A stretch of DNA of 64,000 nt from JAAYXE01 sp964391195 (GTDB lineage: Bacteria; Chloroflexota; Anaerolineae; Anaerolineales; UBA4823), in assembly GCA_964391195.1 (NCBI GenBank), contig CAYMLG010000020.1, positions 7,182 through 71,181 of the forward strand, written 5' to 3'. Numbering within the stretch: the first letter of the stretch is position 1; every line of letters starts with the position of its first letter. Under the pieces are notes generated by a model. That model did no database searches. It was not told where the DNA came from and was given only the letters and a program-made list of their open reading frames with translations. This document shows, piece by piece, positions 15,828 through 24,555 of the stretch. The position numbers and the translations under genes were made by a program.

Positions 15828-18623
15828 CTATTGGAGGGGTTCCATATCCCCCCAATTGGAGCCGCTGCGAGCTTCGGCGGCGAGCGAGACGGAAAGCTCG
15901 TATATGTTTTCCATCACGTGCTGCACGATTTTGGCGGTCTGAACCAACTCAGACTTCGGCACCTCGAAGACAAGTTCGTCGTGGACCTGGAGCAGCATGC
16001 GGCCGGAAAGGCCTGCCTCTGCCAGAGCCGGCGGAATCCGCAGCATCGCCAGTTTCATCAGGTCTGCAGCGGTGCCCTGCACAGGGGCATTGATGGCCTC
16101 CCGCTCTTCGCGGTTGCGGATATTCCGGTTGCTCTGATTCTTCAGGTTGGGGAAGTAGCGCCGCCTGCCCAGGAGGGTCTCAACGTAACCCTGTTCGGCA
16201 GCCAGGAGCCGCAGGTTATCGAGGAACCGCTTTACACCGGGGAACTGCTCGAAATACGTTTCCATAAAGTTTTCGGACTCGGCCAGCGTTAAATCGGTGT
16301 AGCGGGTGAGACCGAAGGCGCTGATCCCGTAAATCAGGCCGAAGTTAATTCCTTTTGCCCGCCGGCGCATATCTTTCGTGACTTTCTCGATGGGCACATT
16401 GTAGATGGCGGCTGCGGTCGCGGCGTGAATATCCTGCCCCAGGCGAAATGCCTGGATCATCGCCTGATCCTGAGCCATGTGGGCGACGATGCGCAGCTCG
16501 ATCTGCGAGTAATCCACCGATAGCAGCACATTCCCCGGCTCGGCAACGAAGGCATGGCGCACTTGCCGCCCGAGCTCGGAGCGGATGGGGATGTTCTGCA
16601 GGTTGGGATCCGAGGAAGCGATCCGCCCGGTAACTGCGCCGCTCTGATTGTAAGAGGTGTGCACCCGCCAGGTCTGGGGATTGACCTGGAGGGGAAGCGC
16701 ATCCACGTAGGTCGATTTGAGCTTCGAGAGCTCGCGATACTCCAGCACCCAATCCACCACCTCGTGCTTTCCGCTCATCGCTTCCAACACGCCGGCCGCG
16801 GTCGAGTAGAACCCGGTGCTGGTCCGCGCGGTGCGATCGGGGGGATCCAGTCCAAGCCTCCCGAACAACGCTTCGGAAAGTTGTTGTGGAGAATTCAGGT
16901 TGAATTCATGTCCGCAAGCCTGGTAAATCTTCTGCTCGATCTCGCCCAGTCGCTGGCTTAAATCTTGAGACATACGCTGCAGGTAACCGGTATCCAGGGA
17001 TACGCCGGCCATTTCCATATCGGCCAGCACCGGTATCAGCGGCATTTCCATCTCAATGAAGAGGCGGGTGCCATTGCAGGCATCCAACTCAGCCTGCAGT
17101 TCCGGCATCAGCCGCAGCACGACCTCAGCATCCAGGGCGGCATAAGCGGCGGCCTGCTCGATAGGGACCTCCGCCATGGTGATCTGTTTCTTGCCTTTGC
17201 CGATCAGTTCCTCGATCTGGGTCATGCGGATGTCCTGGCGGACCCAGGCCAGGTTTTTCAGCCCCAGGTTTCGACTGGTGGGGTTGATCAACCATTCGGC
17301 GATCATTGAATCAAAGGAGAGCGGGCTCACCCTCAACCCATTGCGGGCGAGCATCACGAAGTCGTATTTCAGGTTGTGGCCCACTTTAGGGATGCGCGGA
17401 TCGGTCATCGGGGCTTCCAGGGCGCCGATCACGGTGGGGATGGAGAGCTGTGCGCCCTCGTTGTGACCCAGGGGGATGTAGTAACCCCGGCCCGGTTCTG
17501 TGGCCAGAGAGATCCCCACCAGATCGGCCTGCATCTGATCGGTCCCCGTGGTCTCGGTATCGAAAGAAATCACCTCAGCCTGTTGGAGGCGCTCGACCAG
17601 CTCCTGCAAGGACTCTGGACTGTCCACGATCACCGTTTCCAGCCCCTCCACCGCCGGGGCCTGGGCTACGCCCATGCTGACCGGCTGAGAAGTCCCGAAC
17701 AGTGAGAGCTGCTGTCCCGCGCTGGGGGCGGTTTTCCCATAGTTTTGCTCTATCGCCGTCAGGCGCGGCATCAGCGAACGGAATTCCAGCTCGCGGAAGA
17801 TCCCCTCCACCTGCGCGGGTTCGAATTGGTCGGGGCGCGAGCGGTCGAGATCGAGGGGCACATCGAGATCACAGACGATGCGGGCCAATTTCTGGCTGAG
17901 ATAGGCGGCTTCCCTTCCCGCTTCCAACTTTTTGCGCACACCTGCTGGAATTTCGTCGAGATGGGCATACACTCCATCCAGGGTGTCGTAGGTCTCGAGC
18001 AAAGAGGCGGCGGTCTTTTCGCCAATGCCGGCCACCCCGGGGATGTTGTCCGACTTGTCGCCGACCAGGGCCTTGAAGTCAACCACCTGGTCCGGCCGGA
18101 CTCCCAGGCTCTCTTTTACCGTCCCGGCGAAGAAATCTTTTGCATCGGAAAGACTTTTCCCTGGTAAACTTACTATGATTCGATCGTCGACGAGTTGGAG
18201 TAAGTCGCGATCGCCGGTGATGATCTTTACTCCCAGGCCCTGTGCAACGGCTTTGCGCGACAGGCTGCCAAGCACATCATCGGCTTCGTATCCATCGACT
18301 TCAATGCGAGGAATGTTGAAAGCATCCACCAATTGGCGGATGCGGTTGATCTGTACCTGGAGATCGGAAGGCATCTTCTGCCGTGTCCCCTTATATTCCG
18401 GATACAGGTCGTCACGGAAAGTCCGGCCGGTATCGAACACCACCATCAGATAGTCCGGCCGTTCCTGCTCAAGCAGGCGCAGAAGAACACTGGTAAAGCC
18501 ATACACCCCGGCTGTGGGCTCGCCGCTGCTGGTGGCAAAGCCACTGGGATTGCCCTTGGTAATGGCGAAGTAGGTGCGATAGGCCAGTGCATGGCCATCG
18601 ATCAAATAGAGAGTCGGAGGCAT
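15828..18623 (-). CDS. polA: DNA polymerase I
   Basis: PolA does Okazaki-fragment processing and repair synthesis. The 931-residue protein has all three domains. The 5' nuclease (about 1-300) shows YLIDGHALAYRTYFA, VFDTGRTFR, GYEADDVLG and the helix-hairpin-helix near GVAGIGEKTAASLL. The proofreading exonuclease has Exo I FDTETTG, Exo II GHNLKYD and Exo III YAALD; all its carboxylates are kept, unlike the dead proofreading domain of Thermus Pol I. In the polymerase domain motif A is VDYSQIELRI, motif B RRAKGINFGLIYG and motif C QVHDELVFE. GAAAGGAT precedes the ATG. A short GC inverted repeat overlaps the stop codon. Confidence 0.97.
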   Translation of the reverse strand: MPPTLYLIDGHALAYRTYFAITKGNPSGFATSSGEPTAGVYGFTSVLLRLLEQERPDYLMVVFDTGRTFRDDLYPEYKGTRQKMPSDLQVQINRIRQLVDAFNIPRIEVDGYEADDVLGSLSRKAVAQGLGVKIITGDRDLLQLVDDRIIVSLPGKSLSDAKDFFAGTVKESLGVRPDQVVDFKALVGDKSDNIPGVAGIGEKTAASLLETYDTLDGVYAHLDEIPAGVRKKLEAGREAAYLSQKLARIVCDLDVPLDLDRSRPDQFEPAQVEGIFRELEFRSLMPRLTAIEQNYGKTAPSAGQQLSLFGTSQPVSMGVAQAPAVEGLETVIVDSPESLQELVERLQQAEVISFDTETTGTDQMQADLVGISLATEPGRGYYIPLGHNEGAQLSIPTVIGALEAPMTDPRIPKVGHNLKYDFVMLARNGLRVSPLSFDSMIAEWLINPTSRNLGLKNLAWVRQDIRMTQIEELIGKGKKQITMAEVPIEQAAAYAALDAEVVLRLMPELQAELDACNGTRLFIEMEMPLIPVLADMEMAGVSLDTGYLQRMSQDLSQRLGEIEQKIYQACGHEFNLNSPQQLSEALFGRLGLDPPDRTARTSTGFYSTAAGVLEAMSGKHEVVDWVLEYRELSKLKSTYVDALPLQVNPQTWRVHTSYNQSGAVTGRIASSDPNLQNIPIRSELGRQVRHAFVAEPGNVLLSVDYSQIELRIVAHMAQDQAMIQAFRLGQDIHAATAAAIYNVPIEKVTKDMRRRAKGINFGLIYGISAFGLTRYTDLTLAESENFMETYFEQFPGVKRFLDNLRLLAAEQGYVETLLGRRRYFPNLKNQSNRNIRNREEREAINAPVQGTAADLMKLAMLRIPPALAEAGLSGRMLLQVHDELVFEVPKSELVQTAKIVQHVMENIYELSVSLAAEARSGSNWGDMEPLQ

Positions 18624-18787
18624 ACGGATCCTTTCAAGCCGAATGCACGGAACCGGGCCCCAAGACGGCAGGTGTGAAGCGAAAACTGTAGATTGATTTT
18701 ATGTGGATGTGGGACCCATCTGCTGATTATTACTACCCGCCATAGGCGAGTGTAACACAAAACCAGGTTCTTTGTGAGAGACAACCG

Positions 18788-18816
18788 TTGACAAGCATTA
18801 TTGAAAATGGTACCCT
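18788..18816 (+). promoter_or_regulatory. Promoter of the secreted transglycosylase-like gene
   Basis: TTGACA (18788-18793) and TACCCT (18811-18816) have a 17-bp spacer. The ATG of the next gene is at 18826, only 9 nt after the -10 box, leaving no more than a 2-3 nt leader and no room for a Shine-Dalgarno sequence. The promoter is well formed, so a leaderless or nearly leaderless mRNA is likely. Confidence 0.7.
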
Positions 18817-18825
18817 CGATTCAAG

Positions 18826-20481
18826 ATGAAGCGAACTCATCGTATCGTCAACGCATCATTAATTATCCTGTTCATGCTCGGTGCGCTGGCGTGGAAGGGG
18901 GAATATGCTATTGCTCAGAGTCCCGACCGCGAAACGACCATCACCGTTCCTTATACCGAATATGAGTGGTGGCTGATCCGTTTTACCGATGGCGCCATTG
19001 TGTGCGCGATGTTGGTGGATCACGAAGGTCTGCCGGCGACGGATGAGGTGCTGCGCAACTGCGGTGAGGAGGTGTATACCCAGTGGGTGAACACTCCCCC
19101 GTGCGCTGAACTGCTGGAAAACCAGGGGCAGCACACGCAGTGCCCGGGGCTTTACCTTTATCTGGCCTCCTTTCAACATAAAGAAAGGCAAGTAGTGGTA
19201 GAACTTCCACCGCCCACGGTTTATGTTGAACTGCAAGGATGCACCCCCACCCCGCCTGAAAACTTGTGTCCGGAAATTCCGGAGCTGCTGCTCGTTGGCG
19301 AAGAGCCATTGCCCAACGAGCAGATTATTTTTATCCACGGGTTTTTCGGAAACGAGCCGTTTACCTGTGAGGGGAGTTCCTGCGCGTTACCGCTCCGCAC
19401 GACCGGGATGGAAGGCATCCTGGTGGAGTTCTGGGCGGAATCCAGTTTTGGAGATTTTAGCGAGCGGTATACAGCTCAGGTCAGGGTGATCGACTCGGGA
19501 GTGACCGATGCGCCGGAGGGCGGTGGTTTTTACGTGGATGTGATCAGCTCTCAATGGCGTGGAGCAGAGCTGGCAAGCTGCGTGCGCATCTGGGAGGTAT
19601 TCCCGCCGGTAGGGGCTGCTCCCAAATGGCTGTCTACTCCCAATCAGAGCGAGCTCATGGCTTCTGATGAGCCTTATTTCTATCTGGCAGGCAGATTAAT
19701 CGCCCAGGGGGTTGTCGATGCTTCGGAGTGTTCGACAGGGGGGCTGTTGCCCAACGGTTATGCGGACGCATGCGGGTTGGAAAAAGCACGGCCGATTGTG
19801 GACGAGTGGCAGAATCAATTCGACAACCGGATCATCGAAGTGGCTAACGAGACCGGAGTGCCTGCGCAACTGATGAAAAACCTGTTTGCTCAGGAAAGCC
19901 AGTTTTGGCCGGGGTTGTTCCGGGTTCCGTATGAGTACGGGCTGGGGCAGATCACCGATAACGGCGCGGACAGCTTGCTGCTGTGGAACGACAGCTTTTT
20001 CGAGCAGTTCTGCCCGCTGGTGCTCACGGAAGACTCCTGTTCGGGGGGGTATTTGCACCTTCAAGATGAGTACCGCATGCTGCTGCGGGGAGCCGTGGCG
20101 TTGATGGCCAAGGCCGACTGCGAAGATTGCCCGGCCGGTATCGACCTGTCCACGACCGAATTCAGCATCTCATTTTTCGCGAACACCCTCAAGGCCAACT
20201 GCAGCCAGGTGGGGCAGATTGTTTTCAACGCCACCAACCGGGTGGCCGGCAGTGTGAGCGATTACGAGGACCTGTGGCGTTTCACTGTGGCGAATTATCA
20301 CGCAGGACCGGGATGCCTGTCCTATGCCATCCACGTCGCCTGGCAGGGGACGGATGGTAAGCTGACCTGGGAAAGGGTGGCGCCGAATTTTACCGAGGCC
20401 TGCCGGGGGGTGGTCCCGTATGTGGAAAAGATCACCGATATAAACCAGTTAAGGCTGAGCGAACCAACCGCCCAGCCTTAA
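18826..20481 (+). CDS. Secreted protein with lytic transglycosylase-like domain
   Basis: The 551-residue protein begins with a signal peptide (MKRTHR, hydrophobic core, cleavage probably after AIAQ at about 31). The middle is a beta-rich, Cys-containing region with no recognised domain. The C-terminal half (about 330-540) looks like an SLT/goose-lysozyme-type domain: GVPAQLMKNLFAQESQFWPG carries a Glu at 357 in the position of the catalytic Glu of lytic transglycosylases, followed by the family-like EYGLGQITDNG and ANYHAGPGC. These enzymes cleave the glycan backbone of peptidoglycan. The domain call is moderate; the multiple Cys residues suggest disulfides in an exported protein. It stands alone between divergent and convergent neighbours. 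Confidence 0.72.
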   Translation: MKRTHRIVNASLIILFMLGALAWKGEYAIAQSPDRETTITVPYTEYEWWLIRFTDGAIVCAMLVDHEGLPATDEVLRNCGEEVYTQWVNTPPCAELLENQGQHTQCPGLYLYLASFQHKERQVVVELPPPTVYVELQGCTPTPPENLCPEIPELLLVGEEPLPNEQIIFIHGFFGNEPFTCEGSSCALPLRTTGMEGILVEFWAESSFGDFSERYTAQVRVIDSGVTDAPEGGGFYVDVISSQWRGAELASCVRIWEVFPPVGAAPKWLSTPNQSELMASDEPYFYLAGRLIAQGVVDASECSTGGLLPNGYADACGLEKARPIVDEWQNQFDNRIIEVANETGVPAQLMKNLFAQESQFWPGLFRVPYEYGLGQITDNGADSLLLWNDSFFEQFCPLVLTEDSCSGGYLHLQDEYRMLLRGAVALMAKADCEDCPAGIDLSTTEFSISFFANTLKANCSQVGQIVFNATNRVAGSVSDYEDLWRFTVANYHAGPGCLSYAIHVAWQGTDGKLTWERVAPNFTEACRGVVPYVEKITDINQLRLSEPTAQP

Positions 20482-20508
20482 CCGAGGTTATATTGCAGTT
20501 CTCATTTA

Positions 20509-20694
20509 CTACTTCGGCAGCGAGCGGACCAACTCGAGGAATTCATCCCATTCTTCTTTGAAAAAGTGAAGGGTGACATTGTTCAATTCGAGGTGATAAG
20601 TGATTTCACCATCGGGTTCTTCGGCCTGCCAGGCAAGGTAGTTGTCAGTCTCGGCGATGACATCGGTGGTGGGTTCGTTCTGTTCTTTGGCCAT
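20509..20694 (-). CDS. Small conserved acidic protein, function unknown
   Basis: A 61-residue acidic, soluble protein with a beta-rich pattern (YLAWQAEEPDGEITYHLELNNVTLHFF) and a short C-terminal helix. A strong AGGAGG sequence 8 nt before the ATG supports it as a real gene. No domain or motif is recognised. It lies downstream of the LysM/M23 peptidase gene on the same strand with a 152-bp gap. Confidence 0.7.
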   Translation of the reverse strand: MAKEQNEPTTDVIAETDNYLAWQAEEPDGEITYHLELNNVTLHFFKEEWDEFLELVRSLPK

Positions 20695-20846
20695 GGTAAA
20701 TTCCTCCTGACTGAGATCGATCCGGTTGGGAGCTCGTTACTCCCATGAGATACGCCGTATGCAGTTGCTTCTCGCCAGACCAAAAGGCGAGATTGGTCCA
20801 AAAATTGCTGCCATCTGTCTCGGCGGCAATTTGATTGTACTCCATT

Positions 20847-22004
20847 CTAAGGGAGTACATACCACGGATTGACGAAACCGCCCAGGTAGCGCACTTCGAA
20901 GTGCAGGTGAGGGCCGGTCGAATTGCCGGTGCTGCCGGCGTAGCCGATCGTCCCACCCTGGCCGACGCTGCCGCCGCAGCGAACGCCGACACTGCTGAGA
21001 TGGGCGTACACCGTCTGGTACCCATTGCCGTGATCGATCATCACCATATTCCCATAGCCGCCAAGCGCCGGGCCGGCGAAGACGACCACACCGCTATCGG
21101 CGGCGTACACCGGAGCGCCCTCTCCTGCGGCAATATCGATCGCCAGGTGACCACTCCAATAATCATTGCCAGATAGGACGTGATTCCCGGCCGGCCAGAC
21201 GAAACCGCCTGTCCCCAGGGCGCCGTCGTAGCCACCGCTGCAGGTTCCGGCGCCATAAACGCCGGGCGACACACCCGCCTGGCCGCGTGGGATGGTGGGG
21301 ATAAGCCACTGGCGGAATTCGCGCACGCCGCCAGGGATCAGCACCATTTGCCCGGGCTCGGCCTGCGGGTTGGCCAGGTCGAAGTTATTCCCCGACCAGT
21401 CGAGGATATCTTCCACTTCCGCCTTGAAACGTCCGGCGACCGCTTCCAGGGTATCGCCTTCTTTCCATTCGTAATACACGCCATCCACAGGTGGGATGTT
21501 TAACTCCATGCCAATGGAGATCAAGTCCGGGTTGTCGTTGAGCAGGTCGTAGTTGGCCCAGAGCACCGTCTCCGGCTTGATGCTGAACCGGTTGGCGATT
21601 TCAAAGATGGAATCACCGGTATCCACGGTATATCTGCGGACATCGACCGCGGGGCGGTTGGGGATTATCGTATGGAAGTTCAGGCGGCGGGTAATGAAAT
21701 TTGTTTCTTCGAGTGGTGGTTGGAAGGGAGGCAGGAGTGCGGTGCCCGCACTCCTACCCGAAGAGCGCTCGGGTAAGGGGGTTGGAGCCAACTGCTCAGC
21801 AGAGTCCGTTGAAGCGGAGCTCTGCTGAGCAGATAGCTGAGCAGCTTCCGCTGCCGGGTCTGCTCCTGCACGGGCGGTGCGACTTTGAAGCTTCTCCCAA
21901 CCCAAAAACAGGGCAAGAGCAACCAGAAGCAGCGCAAGGATCCAGGCAGTGACAGAGATCACCCTGCCGGACCTGGCGGGCTGCGGTGAAGGCCGCTGGC
22001 TCAT
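20847..22004 (-). CDS. Membrane-anchored LysM/M23 peptidoglycan endopeptidase
   Basis: The 385-residue protein has a basic N-terminus, one membrane anchor (about residues 15-35), an Ala/Ser-rich linker, and two LysM domains. These are YTVDTGDSIFEIANRFSI at about 125-170, and YEWKEGDTLEAVAGRF following it; they bind peptidoglycan. The C-terminal M23 metallopeptidase domain has the zinc motifs GHLAIDIA (HxxxD) and HLHFEV (HxH) plus the expected YGNMVMIDHGNGYQTVYAHLS core. It would hydrolyse peptide cross-links outside the membrane, in wall remodelling or division. It starts 4 nt after the rho stop codon, so it is probably co-transcribed with rho. Confidence 0.93.
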   Translation of the reverse strand: MSQRPSPQPARSGRVISVTAWILALLLVALALFLGWEKLQSRTARAGADPAAEAAQLSAQQSSASTDSAEQLAPTPLPERSSGRSAGTALLPPFQPPLEETNFITRRLNFHTIIPNRPAVDVRRYTVDTGDSIFEIANRFSIKPETVLWANYDLLNDNPDLISIGMELNIPPVDGVYYEWKEGDTLEAVAGRFKAEVEDILDWSGNNFDLANPQAEPGQMVLIPGGVREFRQWLIPTIPRGQAGVSPGVYGAGTCSGGYDGALGTGGFVWPAGNHVLSGNDYWSGHLAIDIAAGEGAPVYAADSGVVVFAGPALGGYGNMVMIDHGNGYQTVYAHLSSVGVRCGGSVGQGGTIGYAGSTGNSTGPHLHFEVRYLGGFVNPWYVLP

Positions 22005-22008
22005 TGCT

Positions 22009-23280
22009 TTAGTCGGTCAAAGTCTCGAGGAACTCGATGTTGTTGGCCGTCCGAGCCAGGCGCTGGAGGATGGCCTCGGTTGCGGTCGAGGGATCCAGGC
22101 CTGCGCCGTGGGGCGGAGAAGTGACCATCTGGTCGTACATACGGCGCATGGTCCACACCCTGGGGGTGATGTCCGGTCCGAGAAGGAGTTCTTCGCGGCG
22201 GGTCGAGGAGCGTTCGATGTCAATCGCGGGGAAGACCCGGCGTTCCTGCAGGCGGCGGGAGAGATGAAGCTCCATGTTGCCGGTGCCTTTGAACTCTTCG
22301 TAGACGACATCATCCATGCGAGACCCGGTATCGATCAGGCAGGTGGCGATGATGGTCAGTGAACCGCCTTCTTCGATGTTGCGGGCAGCGCCGAAGAAAC
22401 GCTTGGGCGGGTAGAGAGCAGAGGGATCGATACCACCGGAGAGGGTGCGGCCCGAAGGAGTGACGACCAGGTTGTAAGCCCGGGCGAGACGAGTGATCGA
22501 GTCCATCAGGATGACAACATCGCGGTTAATCTCAACCAGGCGCTTTGCCCGCTCCAGGGCCATCTCGGCCACACGCACGTGGGAAGTGACCGGCTCATCG
22601 AAGGTAGATGAGATCACCTCCGCATCGACCGAGCGGTCCATGTCGGTCACCTCTTCAGGGCGTTCGCCGATCAGGGCAACCATCAAATGGACTTCCGGGT
22701 TCTTGGTGGAGATGGCATTTGCGATCTGCTTGAGGATGGTCGTCTTACCGGCCTTCGGCGGCGAGACGATGAGGCCGCGCTGCCCACGCCCGATGGGCGT
22801 CACCAGGTTGATGAGACGGGTGGCCAGGGTGTGCCGGTCGGTTTCGAGGTCAAAGCGGGTGTCGGGGAAGATGGGTGTGAGCTGTTCGAAGACAGGGCGG
22901 TACTTGCTCTCTTCCGGATCGAGCCCGTTGACGTTCTCCACCTTCAGCAGGCCGTAGTGGCGCTCCGACTCACGGGGTGGGCGCACGTGTCCGATCACCA
23001 GGTCTCCATTTCTCAAGTTGTATCGCCGAATCTGTGATTGAGAAACGTAGACGTCATAGGGACCGGGTTGGTAATGGCCAGAGCGCAGGAAGCCAATGCC
23101 CTCGCTCATGATTTCAAGGATTCCTCCACGCAGCTCCAGGCCCTGGCGTTCGGCCTCAGCCTGCTGGATGCGCAGGATCAGATCCTCTTTCTTCATGCGC
23201 GTGGCGTTCTGGACATCCAGATTCTTAGCCATTTGACGAAGATCGTTGAGGGATGCGTTTTCTAGTTCTAATACTTTCAT
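22009..23280 (-). CDS. rho: Transcription termination factor Rho
   Basis: Rho is the hexameric RNA helicase for factor-dependent termination. The 423-residue protein has the N-terminal Rho domain (LNDLRQMAKNLDV), the RNA-binding cold-shock-like domain (GFLRSGHYQPGPYDVYVSQSQIRRYNLRNGD) and the RecA-like ATPase. The ATPase shows Walker A SPPKAGKTT, VALIGERPEEV and Walker B VVILMDSITRLARAYN, then the Q/R-loop region GGIDPSALYPPKRFFGAARNIEEGGSLT. There is no large insertion of the actinobacterial kind. No clear ribosome binding site precedes the ATG, although a 220-nt leader runs from a probable promoter at 23508-23536, suggesting regulation at the leader. Confidence 0.97.
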   Translation of the reverse strand: MKVLELENASLNDLRQMAKNLDVQNATRMKKEDLILRIQQAEAERQGLELRGGILEIMSEGIGFLRSGHYQPGPYDVYVSQSQIRRYNLRNGDLVIGHVRPPRESERHYGLLKVENVNGLDPEESKYRPVFEQLTPIFPDTRFDLETDRHTLATRLINLVTPIGRGQRGLIVSPPKAGKTTILKQIANAISTKNPEVHLMVALIGERPEEVTDMDRSVDAEVISSTFDEPVTSHVRVAEMALERAKRLVEINRDVVILMDSITRLARAYNLVVTPSGRTLSGGIDPSALYPPKRFFGAARNIEEGGSLTIIATCLIDTGSRMDDVVYEEFKGTGNMELHLSRRLQERRVFPAIDIERSSTRREELLLGPDITPRVWTMRRMYDQMVTSPPHGAGLDPSTATEAILQRLARTANNIEFLETLTD

Positions 23281-23356
23281 GATGGGTTGACTCTATCTAT
23301 CTAAGAATGGAGGTTGTGAGACGAGTATTCGTATCGTGGGGTTGCAACACTCGGGG

Positions 23357-23398
23357 TTATAGGCTGCCGCCGGTTTCCAGAGAAAGACTTCCATTCAT
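23357..23398 (-). CDS. Possible 13-codon leader ORF upstream of rho
   Basis: Within the predicted rho leader an ATG-to-TAA frame encodes MNGSLSLETGGSL. It has no strong ribosome binding site, and a frame this short easily arises by chance. It is recorded because rho genes of other bacteria are autoregulated through their leaders. Confidence 0.2.
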   Translation of the reverse strand: MNGSLSLETGGSL

Positions 23399-23507
23399 CT
23401 CAAGATCGGCAACAGGTGGATAAACTCAGCAAGACGGCTGGACCGTCGCTGTTGATACGCGGAGATCAGAATTATTACCGAAAAGGGGAAAATATAGTTA
23501 CACCCTC

Positions 23508-23536
23508 ATTATAGCACGTAAGAAGTGAAAGAACAA
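23508..23536 (-). promoter_or_regulatory. Probable rho promoter
   Basis: On the minus strand a perfect TATAAT (23508-23513) is preceded, after 17 bp, by TTGTTC (23531-23536), a weak -35. The start site would be near 23501, giving rho an approximately 220-nt 5' leader. Confidence 0.55.
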
Positions 23537-23850
23537 GCATCGATGGATTTGTGCCATGCTGTTTGGGATCCCCAGCCCAAATAGCAGACAAATATGATCG
23601 TGCAGGGTGAAAGGTTCTCGGATGGAAAGAGCGAGTTGTCCAGGGCTTGATCCAGGCTGCTCCGGTGGTCTCACCGGAGCGAGCTTACTCCAGCAAAGAT
23701 TTGCTTGTAAAGCTTGGTTTACGACTCGTGACTTTTACCCCTTGCGGTTTAGATTATAACATAATTGCTCAAAATAAGTGGAGCGAAAAAGATATATTTT
23801 CCGTATGTACGTGCTAGCTGGAAAACCTCCTTCTCCGGATGCCGGGCGGG
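23537..23850. other. Gene-free stretch between rho and the LOG-family gene
   Basis: No credible coding frame is present. It contains a perfect 9-bp inverted repeat around a 4-nt loop (23659-23667 with 23672-23680) and a TTTGGG/CCCAAA hairpin near 23564-23583. A TATAAT-like box lies on the minus strand near 23753-23758. These could delimit a small RNA on the minus strand, but nothing matches a known RNA family that I can recognise. Confidence 0.3.
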
Positions 23851-24438
23851 TTATTCTTCTCTGGTCATCCAATGGTTCTCACCATTGAGCGGCCGGTACT
23901 GTTTCAGGTTGGCAAGCAGTTCGTCAGGTTGTTCGGCTGAGGTGAACAGGATCCGGTGCTCGGCATAAATGAAGCCCTCCTGGCGAGCATGATCGACCAT
24001 GGCAATTAATGGGTCGAAGTAACCCAGGGTATTGAGCAGGCCAATCGGCTTGGTGTGTAGGCCGATCTGGGCCCAGGTCAAAATCTCGAACAACTCTTCA
24101 AAGGTGCCGTATCCTCCCGGGAGAGCGATAAAAGCTCCGGCGATTTCCGCCATGCGCGCTTTTCGCTGGTGGATGGTGTCCACAACTTCCAGGCGGCTCA
24201 ACTTGGTGTGCGCCAGTTGAGGGGTGTTGAAATAGGAGGGGATGACGCCGATCACTTCTCCCCCGGCTTCCAACGCGCCGTTGGCGACGGCGCCCATCAG
24301 GCCGGTACAACCGGCTCCATAGACCAGACTGTACCCACTGCGGGCAATCGCCGCGCCCATTTCACCCGCCGCTTCTAGATAGGCCGGGTTGATTTTGTCA
24401 GACGAGCCACAGTAGACGCAAATCGTGTTGTTCTGCAT
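23851..24438 (-). CDS. LOG-family protein (nucleotide 5'-monophosphate phosphoribohydrolase)
   Basis: The 195-residue protein belongs to the TIGR00730/LOG family, Rossmann-fold enzymes that split ribose 5-phosphate from nucleoside monophosphates (cytokinin nucleotides in plants; in bacteria often AMP or unknown substrates). The diagnostic PGGxGTxxE motif is seen as LPGGYGTFEELFE. The N-terminal ICVYCGSSDKINPAY block and the nucleotide-binding LVYGAGCTGLMGAVANGA are typical. Length matches the family. It is monocistronic, with no clear ribosome binding site. Confidence 0.92.
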   Translation of the reverse strand: MQNNTICVYCGSSDKINPAYLEAAGEMGAAIARSGYSLVYGAGCTGLMGAVANGALEAGGEVIGVIPSYFNTPQLAHTKLSRLEVVDTIHQRKARMAEIAGAFIALPGGYGTFEELFEILTWAQIGLHTKPIGLLNTLGYFDPLIAMVDHARQEGFIYAEHRILFTSAEQPDELLANLKQYRPLNGENHWMTREE

Positions 24439-24555
24439 GGAAGTTTCACATTGAGAGATAGGATATCGAGTTACCGGCTATTCAGAGTGTAGAGCACCTG
24501 TTTTGAAGGTTAACGGGGGCTAGTTTATCATAAAATGTGTGTTCTTGCGAATTGT

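Noticed and set aside
15823..15838. Terminator overlapping the polA stop codon
   Set aside because: The 6-bp CCCTCC/GGAGGG repeat is short and lacks a T-run on the minus strand.
23659..23680. Hairpin read as an SRP RNA or T-box element
   Set aside because: The conserved GGAAGGAAGCAGC of SRP RNA and the TGGnACCGCG of T-boxes are absent, and no fitting gene lies downstream.
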